A DNA stretch of 64,000 bases from Microcoleus sp. FACHB-831 (lineage in GTDB: Bacteria; Cyanobacteriota; Cyanobacteriia; Cyanobacteriales; FACHB-T130). The stretch lies in assembly GCF_014695585.1 (NCBI RefSeq), contig NZ_JACJON010000026.1:1-64000 (forward strand), in the 5' to 3' direction. This document shows, piece after piece, positions 1 to 7,420 of the stretch (position 1 is its first letter; each line of letters opens with the position of its first letter). Made by a program: the position numbers and the translations under genes. The notes under the pieces were generated by a model, which saw only the letters and a list, made by a program, of their open reading frames with translations, was not told the DNA's origin and did not search any database.

Positions 1-144
1 GTGAGGATTTTTTTTCTTAAGTCTATGGAATATGCTGCTGCCATCTCTATAATTTTTTTATTACCTCTCTACTTTACCCTTATTGTGGTACATCTGATTG
101 CAATTTGCTGTAAAAGTGTGAAATGCCTTTTGCGATGCCAAAAA

Positions 145-223
145 CAGCGCGATCGCCCATTGCGGTAAGTTGGTGTTGACTGTAGTAATTAGTGGGGCGA
201 TCGCGCTTTTGTTTAGTTTTGAG
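145..223 (+). repeat. Dispersed repeat family 1, copy 1
   Basis: This 79-bp unit begins CAGCGCGATCGCCCATTGC and ends near TTTAGTTTTGAG. A second 79-bp copy at 1912-1990 matches it by eye at roughly 85 percent in the same orientation, and a degenerate tail copy lies at 3398-3442. HIP1 octamers sit inside the unit. The copies bracket the methyltransferase and membrane-protein genes. Confidence 0.7.
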
Positions 224-454
224 TGAAAGCGATCGCGCATACTAGAATTCAGACACCTGCATTGGTTAAAGTAGCGCCATGTCTGTAGCAAGAACAAAGA
301 GCTTAAGATTACAAGTTGTCTGTGCGCGATCGCAAGCAGTTAGATAGTTGGTAGGGTGGGCGAATGTCCACCTAATTTTTTGTAGAATACGTTTGATAAA
401 CCTGATTGAAGACGCGATAGCTTGCGCTGCTGCTTGTCAGCAGATCGCACCCCC

Positions 455-520
455 CCCTCAAGTTCCCTAATGAACTGTTGGAAGCAATGTTCTAGCCTGG
501 AATGGCAAGAATCCAATTAG
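455..520 (+). repeat. Dispersed repeat family 2, copy 1
   Basis: The stretch shares blocks such as CCCTC, TTCCCT, TGAAC and CTGGAATGGC followed by AATCCA with 3304-3372. The order and spacing are the same. No coding content is evident. Confidence 0.5.
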
Positions 521-944
521 ATAAAGGGAACAAGCGATGGGACTGACAAGAATGCTTTTCGACACCCTGCTGTAAGACGCAACTTTTATTTAGAATCCTC
601 AGTCAAGAACTACTACTGGGCGCAAGCTATATTTATCGCATCTGTAGAAGGATTTACGCCTATCTTTCCTTAATGTGGCGAATCCTGCAAAAAGTATCAA
701 AAATCGTGCGCGAGGACAGGAGAGGATTTGAATACCACAGCTAGCCATTTTCTAGTAACGATCTGAACCGTGATGCAGTTGCCCATTGATATAAAATACA
801 AATTCTTAAGGGTTTTAGTGAGTTAAACGGCTAAAATTCGGTATAATTGCTGAACTTTGGAAAGTTAGAGTATCGTACTTTCAATGACGGTATCGTCGAG
901 TTTTCCGCCCTGTACATTGTCTTGATAAACAGCCTCTAATATCT

Positions 945-1868
945 ATGAGTCAGACTTTAAAACACCTACTTGCCCGGTTGCCATACGCTAGGAAGCTACA
1001 CAGAACCTTTAGTGCATTTGCAACAGTTATGGATCAAGGTGCTTTCTCGGCAGGGCATTACTACTCGCCAGTACCAAAGCGAAGTGAAGTATTGGCATAC
1101 CTTGAGTCCTTAAAAGAAGAAGAAATAGAACTTCCAGATATTAATCTGAACAAAGAGGGACAAGCTAACCTTCTTGAGGTATTTCAAACCTTTTACAAAG
1201 ATTTACCCTTTGGTGAAGAACGAACTTCGGATTTACGTTACTACTTCTCACAATGGTGGTTTTGTTATGCGGATGCAATATTCCTTTATTCTTTCTTAAG
1301 ACACACTAACCCAAAAAGAATTATCGAGGTTGGATCGGGCTTCTCTTCAGCAGTTATTCTTGATACAGCCGACAAGTTCTTACCTCACTATCCTGAAATT
1401 ACGTTTATTGAGCCTTACCCCGATCGCCTTAAAAATTTACTCAAACCTCAAGACTTTGAGAGATGTAAGCTTTTGGAAACCAAGGTTCAAGAAGTGCCCC
1501 TTAGCATTTTTACTTCATTACGTGCTGGAGATCTTTTATTCATTGACTCAAGCCATGTTGTAAAGTGCGCGAGCGACTTGCAATTCTTGATGTTTAAAGT
1601 ATTGCCTCAATTACCAGTAGGAGTTTTTGTACATTTTCATGATGTATTCTATCCCTTTGAATATCCGGGGGAATGGCTGCTTGAGGGTAGATATTGGAAC
1701 GAAAATTACTTCTTACGCTCTTTTCTTGCGTATAACAATGAATGGGAAATTTATTTTTTTAACACCTATGTGGCCAAAGTTTTTAACCAATTCCTTGCAG
1801 ATAAAATGCCCCTTTGCTTAAAGAATACTGGGGGAAGCATTTATATTCAAAGAGTTGGAAAAGGCTAA
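945..1868 (+). CDS. Class I SAM-dependent methyltransferase-like protein
   Basis: The 307-residue protein carries a Rossmann-type methyltransferase core. Around residue 130 is the motif I-like stretch IIEVGSGFSSAV, which would bind S-adenosylmethionine. It is followed by an acidic strand end (ITFIEPYPDRL) and then LLFIDSSHV and VFVHFHDVF, which fit the Methyltransf_24 group of small-molecule or sugar-modifying methyltransferases. The substrate is unknown. There is no signal peptide or membrane segment. The ATG at 945 is preceded by no clear Shine-Dalgarno sequence. The gene is solitary, has lower GC than its neighbours, and lies between two direct repeat copies, so it may be acquired DNA. Confidence 0.7.
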   Translation: MSQTLKHLLARLPYARKLHRTFSAFATVMDQGAFSAGHYYSPVPKRSEVLAYLESLKEEEIELPDINLNKEGQANLLEVFQTFYKDLPFGEERTSDLRYYFSQWWFCYADAIFLYSFLRHTNPKRIIEVGSGFSSAVILDTADKFLPHYPEITFIEPYPDRLKNLLKPQDFERCKLLETKVQEVPLSIFTSLRAGDLLFIDSSHVVKCASDLQFLMFKVLPQLPVGVFVHFHDVFYPFEYPGEWLLEGRYWNENYFLRSFLAYNNEWEIYFFNTYVAKVFNQFLADKMPLCLKNTGGSIYIQRVGKG

Positions 1869-2571
1869 CAAAAGCATAGATTGGACGGCTTGGTAAACTT
1901 TGGCTTTATTTCAGCGCGATCGCCCATTGCCGTAGGTTGGTTTTGACTGTAGTATGTAATTACGCGATCGCGCTTTTGTGTAGTGTTGAGTTGTAGGTTA
2001 TGTCAACAAAAACATATTTCTTAGTGCGATCGCACTCAATCAATCGCAGCCCATCTCCATATAGCAGCTTGCCATTAGATTATGTAACCCATCCAACCCA
2101 TCGATATGAACAAGGATAGCTTTTACCTAAGAACGAGTAAACACAATAGGAACTGGCAGTGGATGCGATCGCCCTCCACATACTGACAAGAGCGATCGCG
2201 AAGGACAGCTACGCTTCACGCACCTGCTCTTCACGCCACCCAAACTTACGCCACCCAGCAAGAAAGGTGAGAGAGGCTTTATGTGCGATCGCCGTTTGGG
2301 ACGGTTCGCTTAGGTGAGCGCTAGGAGAGCATCGACAGCAGCGTCCTCACCCATCATCGAAATACTTTCAATGTTGCGTTTCTCCTGGCAGCTTTACAAA
2401 CTCTGTAATTTACCTGGAGATATACTGAAGTTTTCAGTTTATTCACGCTCCTAATAGATAATATCAATATAATTTCCGCCTAGTAAACAGTCCGACTGCT
2501 TTATCTTTGGGTCTGTGGTGGCTGTAATTCAAGGTTATTTGTTGGTTTTTAGCATCTTTTACCTTAGTAAG
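1869..2571. other. Long intergenic stretch rich in HIP1 and repeats
   Basis: No gene is supported over about 700 bases. The stretch holds the second copy of the 79-bp repeat (1912-1990) and many GCGATCGC or near-HIP1 sites between 2030 and 2300. Confidence 0.6.
1912..1990 (+). repeat. Dispersed repeat family 1, copy 2
   Basis: This is the direct partner of 145-223, with the same 79-bp length and the same HIP1-containing ends. It starts 44 bases after the methyltransferase stop codon. Confidence 0.7.
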
Positions 2572-3222
2572 TTATAGCTTGAGAACCGCTCTAAGCAGAA
2601 AGATAATATTAACAATTATTGCAGCTACTCCTAAAGTCATAGCCATCATGCTTAATTTCTCTTCTTGTCTAAGTAGACCTTTCTCAAATTGTTCGGGTAA
2701 CAGTACTTGTAGTTGCCTCATACCAACTATTCGAGCACTGGCACTAAATTTTTGGTGATACTGCTCTATCACTGCCTTGATAAGTAAAGCATCGTTAGGA
2801 TTGAGGAGTACAGGGCTTATTTGTATACTGCTGCTATTAAAAGTGACAGAGGCAGTAATGTTATCTGGATTGGTCTCTATAACTTCAGCACTAAGAACAT
2901 GATCGGTACCTATATTTAAACTTAGTGGTTTATCATAATCAGAAGATTGAATTGATGTATTTCCAGAGTTGTATACCCTCACTGTCATTATAAATACGTT
3001 TTGGATTGGTTTGCTTTCATAAAACACCTGCAATTTTCCTTGAAAATTATCTGTTACATTAAAAAGAGGAACAAGTGAAACAACTCTACACGTAATCTCT
3101 TTTTTGGGTTTTTGCCGTCTATAGATGTACAGTGAAATCAATACAGAAACGATAATACCGACTATGCCAACAATAACTGTCCAGATAGGATCGCGTAATA
3201 GATCGAGGATGCTTTTCGACAT
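2572..3222 (-). CDS. Small membrane protein with two terminal membrane segments, unknown function
   Basis: The 216-residue protein has a hydrophobic helix at about residues 12-33, followed by a basic RRQKPKK stretch. A beta-rich soluble region of about 150 residues follows, and a second helix lies at about 190-213. The middle part (VFIMTVRVYNSGNTSI, then LLNPNDALLIKAVIEQ) looks like an immunoglobulin-like sandwich. I recognise the general architecture as a recurrent hypothetical in bacteria but cannot name the family. The gene is isolated and AT-rich, with no operon partner. The start ATG at 3222 precedes the first helix directly. Confidence 0.65.
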   Translation of the reverse strand: MSKSILDLLRDPIWTVIVGIVGIIVSVLISLYIYRRQKPKKEITCRVVSLVPLFNVTDNFQGKLQVFYESKPIQNVFIMTVRVYNSGNTSIQSSDYDKPLSLNIGTDHVLSAEVIETNPDNITASVTFNSSSIQISPVLLNPNDALLIKAVIEQYHQKFSASARIVGMRQLQVLLPEQFEKGLLRQEEKLSMMAMTLGVAAIIVNIIFLLRAVLKL

Positions 3223-3303
3223 TGTTAGGAAAACTCAGAATTTTTTAGTGTTGTTTCTCCAAGATTATAGCAAGACACATATGAATATCTGGTAAAAATC
3301 CCA

Positions 3304-3372
3304 CACCCTCCGCAACTTCCCTGCTGAACCGTTGCAACTGATTTTATAGACTGGAATGGCGATAATCCAGTA
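3304..3372 (+). repeat. Dispersed repeat family 2, copy 2
   Basis: Partner of 455-520, sharing CCCTC, TTCCCT, TGAAC, GTTG and CTGGAATGGC blocks in the same order. Confidence 0.5.
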
Positions 3373-3397
3373 GGTCGTTTCTGGCTGCATATAAATA

Positions 3398-3442
3398 TTG
3401 GTGAGATCGGGCTTTCGTTTAGTGTTTATTGAAGGCGATCGC
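3398..3442 (+). repeat. Dispersed repeat family 1, degenerate tail copy
   Basis: The stretch matches the last half of the 79-bp unit plus flanking GAAGGCGATCGC. It keeps GGCTTTCGTTTAGTG against GCGCTTTTGTTTAGT in copy 1. Confidence 0.45.
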
Positions 3443-3694
3443 TGGTATTAATTAAGCAAGCATCAACGTATTTTCAGCCATATAAAAACCTGCTTAATAC
3501 GTCATGCGCGAAGCAGAAAAAAAGCCCTGAAGTTTCCCGGTATGGGTGCTGCTGCACTTAAATTGTTTATGTAAAAAAAAGCATATGTGATTAAAACTCA
3601 GCCTATTTCCGATTCGTGTTGGGTTAATGCCCGCTAGACTAGCGTTATAACCGGGCGTATTCTCGCCCAATTAAAATAAAGGAGCGGTATTTTT

Positions 3695-4651
3695 ATGAGC
3701 GATTTAATGAAAGCAGTTTTTATCAATCAATATGGCTCGCACCAATTACTGCAATATGCAGACGTTCCTAAGCCTCACATCAAGCCTAACCAACTGTTGG
3801 TGAAAGTTCGTGCCAGCAGCGTTAATCCCGTAGACTGGAAAATTCGCTCCGGACACTTGTCATTAATCACGGGTAATAACTTCCCGATGATTTTGGGGTT
3901 CGATCTTTCCGGCGAAGTTGTCGAGGTTGGGAATAGAGTCACGCGGTTCAAAAGCGGAGATAATATTTACGCCTACCTCGACAGCATACCAGGAGGAGCT
4001 TACGCGGAATATGCAGCGGTATCAGAAAAAGCGGCTTGTCTGAAACCAAATAACATGAATTACGAACAAGCTGCTACCGTACCTCTTGCAGCTTTGACAG
4101 CCTTACAAGCTTTGCGAGATTTAGGTCAAATACAGCGGGGACATCGCGTATTAATCAATGGTGCTTCGGGTGGAGTAGGCAGCTTTGGCGTGCAAATTGC
4201 TAAGGCGATTGGCTGCGAGGTGACGGCAGTTTGCAGCGCGAAAAATGCGGAATTAGTAAAGTCATTGGGAGGCGATCGCGTTATCGATTATACAACCTCT
4301 AACTTCACTCAAACCCCAGAGAGATACGACATTATTTTAGACGCTGTGGGCAAGCAATCCTTTGATTCTTGCGAAAGTATTTTGCAACCGAATGGAGTTT
4401 ACGTTTCTACTTTGCCCACGCCCGATAACATACTACCAACCGTCCTCACATTTCTGTTACCTGGTAAAAAAGCTAAATTCGTTCTTGCTCAATCTAATGG
4501 TTGGGATTTAGCCTATCTCAAAGATTTAATTGAAGCCGACAAACTGCGGACGGTTATCGATAGAACTTTTAGTTTATCTGAAGTAGCAGCGGCTCATGCT
4601 TATAGCGAAGAAGGGCGTGTAGTCGGCAAGCTGGCGATCGCAGTACCCTAG
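3695..4651 (+). CDS. NAD(P)-dependent quinone oxidoreductase / zinc-independent alcohol dehydrogenase family
   Basis: The 318-residue protein is a medium-chain dehydrogenase/reductase of the quinone-oxidoreductase type. The GroES-like N-terminal half shows SSVNPVDWKIRSG and GFDLSGEVVEVG. The cofactor half has the dinucleotide fold motif NGASGGVGSFGVQIAK near residue 155, followed by VTAVCSAKN, and DYTT further on. The structural zinc cysteine cluster of true alcohol dehydrogenases is missing, which points to quinone or enone reduction with NADPH. The start ATG at 3695 has a good ribosome site (AAGGAG) upstream. The GC is higher than in the preceding region. The gene is single, and its physiological substrate cannot be read from the sequence. 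Confidence 0.85.
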   Translation: MSDLMKAVFINQYGSHQLLQYADVPKPHIKPNQLLVKVRASSVNPVDWKIRSGHLSLITGNNFPMILGFDLSGEVVEVGNRVTRFKSGDNIYAYLDSIPGGAYAEYAAVSEKAACLKPNNMNYEQAATVPLAALTALQALRDLGQIQRGHRVLINGASGGVGSFGVQIAKAIGCEVTAVCSAKNAELVKSLGGDRVIDYTTSNFTQTPERYDIILDAVGKQSFDSCESILQPNGVYVSTLPTPDNILPTVLTFLLPGKKAKFVLAQSNGWDLAYLKDLIEADKLRTVIDRTFSLSEVAAAHAYSEEGRVVGKLAIAVP

Positions 4652-4788
4652 AGCTTTTTGGCAGAAGCAATCTACCATTTTTGCAGGGAGCAAGGGGGAG
4701 TAGCCTGCGTAGGATCGCAACATTAACTCTGACGGTAGAAGCCAGGATTTGAGCGTGGCACGATTCTAGAGAAAAGCGAGGTAAAAAT

Positions 4789-5580
4789 ATGCTAGTTCAC
4801 ATCATTGCCGATTACGGTTTTGGCGATCTCGCCTTTGCTGAAGTAGTGCAGCGCATCAAGTTCTACCTACCCGATGCCGAACCGATTCTTACCCCCGTGC
4901 CTCCTTTTGCGACGATTGCGGCTGGATTCTGTATCGCGCAGCTAGGCTTGAACGAAGCCCCAGCCGGAACCATCATTTACCACAACGTCGCCCCCCGCGA
5001 AGATGACGAACAAGCGCGTGCAGCCAATGCTGGCGAACGTCTTGCTTTTGCAAGGTTGCCGACAGGGGTGCGGGTAATCGGCGTTAATGCTGGCTATGCT
5101 TACTCGTTCGTGCGCGATGTGGCTGAAGACTTGCGCTGGGCTGCTGTTCCTGCGGAAGGTTCGCAGTTTCGTTCTCGCGATTTGTTTCCGCAAGCCGCCG
5201 CCGCGATCGCGCTAGGACAACCCGATGCAATAGCAGAGAAAATCCCCGCCTCCGACATACCCGACGTGCCGCAAAACTGCATCGCCTACATTGACGGCTA
5301 CGGCAACTTAAAAACCACTATTAAACACGATGGCAAGATACGAGATGGCGCCGCCGTGCATTTGCAAATTGGCGATAAGGAGATGCAAGCGATCGCCAGC
5401 GATGGCAGCTTTGCAGTGGAATCCGGACAGTTAGCCTTTGCGCCCGGTAGCAGCGGTTGGACTAATGCCCAAGGCGAAGAGATGCGCTGGATGGAATTGT
5501 TCCTGCGCGGTGGCAATGCTTGGGAGTCTTTTGCTCGTCCGTCAGTCGGCACATCGATACAGATGGACTATAAATCATAA
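4789..5580 (+). CDS. SAM hydroxide adenosyltransferase / DUF62 family protein
   Basis: The 263-residue protein resembles the S-adenosylmethionine hydrolase group related to fluorinase and chlorinase. The N-terminus IIADYGFGDLAFAEV corresponds to the family TDFG-type opening with its nucleophile-positioning Asp. The middle shows VIGVNAGYAYSFVRD, and the C-terminal domain carries the conserved IDGYGNLKTTI strand. Members usually convert SAM to adenosine and methionine with water. Compared with canonical members, the first motif is Asp-Tyr-Gly rather than Asp-Phe-Gly. The ATG at 4789 follows GAGGTAAAAAT. No partner gene is adjacent, so a role in SAM homeostasis is inferred from the family only. 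Confidence 0.75.
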   Translation: MLVHIIADYGFGDLAFAEVVQRIKFYLPDAEPILTPVPPFATIAAGFCIAQLGLNEAPAGTIIYHNVAPREDDEQARAANAGERLAFARLPTGVRVIGVNAGYAYSFVRDVAEDLRWAAVPAEGSQFRSRDLFPQAAAAIALGQPDAIAEKIPASDIPDVPQNCIAYIDGYGNLKTTIKHDGKIRDGAAVHLQIGDKEMQAIASDGSFAVESGQLAFAPGSSGWTNAQGEEMRWMELFLRGGNAWESFARPSVGTSIQMDYKS

Positions 5581-5905
5581 GCTTAAAAGCTTTCCTAGAA
5601 AGCAGCTTTTATAGGCGGCTTTCTCATCCCCCGGTAGTTTAATACTTTCTATTTTTAGAAAATCAATGTGACAGTTGATGCGACTAAATCAATGCTAGCT
5701 GATGCTGTGGAATACCTATTCAGGTTGTCAAAATTGCAGCAGAGGATTTTTGAGGTTTTAAGCAAATTTTATCTAACGTTTAAGTATCAATATTTTTATT
5801 ATTTTTAGCATGATGACCTTGCGGACGGGCATAATATTAACTGGTAATTTTATATTAGAATATCTCGATAAAAAATACCACCGAACAACCCAGGAGATAT
5901 AGAAT
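5581..5905. other. Intergenic stretch, weak hairpin and AT-rich leader
   Basis: No gene is seen. A 7-bp inverted repeat AGAAAGC/GCTTTCT around 5596-5624 could end transcription of the upstream gene weakly. The rest is AT-rich leader of the NTF2-like gene. Confidence 0.4.
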
Positions 5906-6301
5906 ATGGCAGAAATAAACCATGCTACGCTGGAAGTTGCTCATAAAGCATTCGGTTACTTCACGCATGGTATAGCGACAGGCGATTGGAACCTGTTTAT
6001 AGAAATGCTTACCGACGATTTTACCCTCTGGTTTCCAATAGGGCCATACCAGGGATTAAATGTTGGTAAAGAGCGAGCGAGCGCATTCTTCAATTACGTT
6101 TCTGAAACCTGCAACACAAGGTTAGAGGCGACACTCGATCGCGTTACCAGCAATGAAACTACTGTTGTTTTCGAGTTCAGAGACGAAGGAAGCTTATTTA
6201 ACCAACCTTACAAAAACCGAGTAGCAGTTTCTTTCGATGTTCGTGGAGACAAAATTTGCGGTTATCGAGAATATTTTGGTAGCGATGGTAAATCTAATTA
6301 A
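5906..6301 (+). CDS. NTF2-like / SnoaL-fold protein
   Basis: The 131-residue protein fits the cone-shaped NTF2-like fold. An initial helix (AHKAFGYFTHGIATGDW) is followed by the classic MLTDDFTLWFPIGPYQG strand and a C-terminal AVSFDVRGDKICGYREYFG sheet. Members act as small-ligand binding proteins, isomerases or cyclases. No catalytic residues can be assigned here. The ATG at 5906 has GGAGATATAGA upstream as ribosome site. The gene is followed by a strong bidirectional terminator and converges on the DUF928 gene. Confidence 0.75.
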   Translation: MAEINHATLEVAHKAFGYFTHGIATGDWNLFIEMLTDDFTLWFPIGPYQGLNVGKERASAFFNYVSETCNTRLEATLDRVTSNETTVVFEFRDEGSLFNQPYKNRVAVSFDVRGDKICGYREYFGSDGKSN

Positions 6302-6311
6302 CATAAACATT

Positions 6312-6347
6312 AAAAAGCCAGTTTTAATTAAATAAAACTGGCTTTTT
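6312..6347. terminator. Bidirectional rho-independent terminator
   Basis: A perfect stem AAAAAGCCAGTTTTA/TAAAACTGGCTTTTT lies 12 bases after the NTF2-like stop. The A and T runs on either side let it serve both this gene and the convergent DUF928 gene. Confidence 0.85.
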
Positions 6348-6419
6348 ACTTGGGCTTAGTTGGGTGGGTATTATCTAAACCAGCAACTTTCACAATCTAA
6401 AATCCCAAACTGTATTAAC

Positions 6420-7166
6420 TTATTGTCTAGCTACGGTTTGCCGATCTTGGACTGCAACTTCACTCAATCCTACTTGATCTAGCAATAACATAAACTCATC
6501 CTTCGACGAGTTGCTTGAAATAGCATTGAGGGCGTCGAACCATAGTCCAGCTTCAGCATATACAGAAGCGCGATCGCGATCGCTTGTTGCTGCTGTTAGC
6601 TTTTCTTCCACCTGTGGCGATCGCGCTACGCGCTTAATCCAGCTTTGTACAAACGTATCGTTAGAGCGTCTGTTCTTATTACAAATTAAGGTAACAGACC
6701 AACGATATTCTTTACCTGGAACCAGTTCTGGCAAATTGCTAGGCATTTCTAATTTAGCAATTCCAGCCTTTTCTACCTGTACTTGTTGTACAAAAATCGG
6801 TTGGGCAACTCCCGATTCCACTAAGGCAAATTCCAGTGGTTGCGCTGGCTTTTCTGATATATTCCAGAAAAACGTAGGATGACCTAACGAGGTTTGTGCT
6901 GTGTGATCGTTAGGCACTAATAATGCCAATTTTACTGGTGCTGCTTCAGTGCATCCTCGCGAACCAGTTGCTTGGGTTCGTCTGGGCGTTCCCCGATTAG
7001 GAGGAACGTAACTAAATTTTGATTTTGTTTGTCGGGTAACTCCCGGCTTCGCAGGGCTTGCAAATACGCTATTGAGGGAACTATCTAGAAAACTGGTTGC
7101 GGGCATCAGGAACAACGTTGATGCAGCAACTCTAACCGCAGTCATCAATATTCGGGGAGCGACCAT
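6420..7166 (-). CDS. DUF928 secreted protein
   Basis: The 248-residue protein has a hydrophobic N-terminal segment ending near ASP, then a low-complexity basic stretch. The DUF928 core includes LALLVPNDHTAQTSLGHPTFFWNIS and later GKEYRWSVTLICN. It ends with a helical repeat-like tail (ASVYAEAGLWFDALNAI) that resembles one TPR unit. In cyanobacteria such proteins are, as I recall, often found beside CHASE2, CHAT and haemagglutinin-type genes, as here. The function is unknown; an exported partner of the adjacent CHASE2 cyclase is an inference. It is the last gene of the minus-strand block, 254 bases after the cyclase. Confidence 0.8.
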   Translation of the reverse strand: MVAPRILMTAVRVAASTLFLMPATSFLDSSLNSVFASPAKPGVTRQTKSKFSYVPPNRGTPRRTQATGSRGCTEAAPVKLALLVPNDHTAQTSLGHPTFFWNISEKPAQPLEFALVESGVAQPIFVQQVQVEKAGIAKLEMPSNLPELVPGKEYRWSVTLICNKNRRSNDTFVQSWIKRVARSPQVEEKLTAATSDRDRASVYAEAGLWFDALNAISSNSSKDEFMLLLDQVGLSEVAVQDRQTVARQ

Positions 7167-7336
7167 AATAACAGGCGCAGGGGTTAAAAAAGTTTTGTTA
7201 ACAGTAGATGCTCCCTACTTAACAAAAGTTTGTAAATTGTGTAGTAGCAATAATAAAAGCTACTAGCTTTAACTACTATCCACAATACGAGAGTGGTAAC
7301 TGCACTTCCTCTTTATTTAGATAGAAAGCCTATCCT

Positions 7337-7380
7337 AACTTATGAGGGAGTAACTAGAGCAAGAATTGAGCAACTTCTGC
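7337..7380 (-). repeat. Duplicated copy of the 3' end of the CHASE2 cyclase gene
   Basis: This 44-bp stretch matches 7404-7447 at about 37 of 44 positions in the same orientation. The 7404-7447 copy contains the last codons and stop codon of the cyclase. The copy here would read a near-identical tail (EV-Q-LL then TAG). It is non-functional as a gene and probably results from a short tandem duplication. Confidence 0.75.
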
Positions 7381-7420
7381 ATATAGATATAAAAGCACAA
7401 CTGAACTTATGGGGGAGTAA

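Larger units (their letters stand above)
1..944. other. Gene-poor region with HIP1 sites and dispersed repeats
   Basis: No convincing gene is seen in this stretch. It contains several GCGATCGC octamers, one copy of a roughly 79-bp dispersed repeat (145-223) and one copy of a second repeat (about 455-520). The only sizeable open frame (61-297, minus) runs through the repeat and has no recognisable protein character. Confidence 0.6.
3223..3694. other. Intergenic stretch with repeat fragments and a leader hairpin
   Basis: No gene is seen. The stretch contains family 2 copy 2 (3304-3372) and the degenerate family 1 tail (3398-3442). A small inverted repeat follows (GCCCG at 3629 with CGGGC at 3652, enclosing CGCTA/TAGCG) just upstream of the oxidoreductase gene. 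Confidence 0.5.

Noticed and set aside
61-297. 78-residue minus-strand open frame
   Set aside because: It runs through the 79-bp repeat, including HIP1 sites, and shows no protein-like composition or ribosome site.
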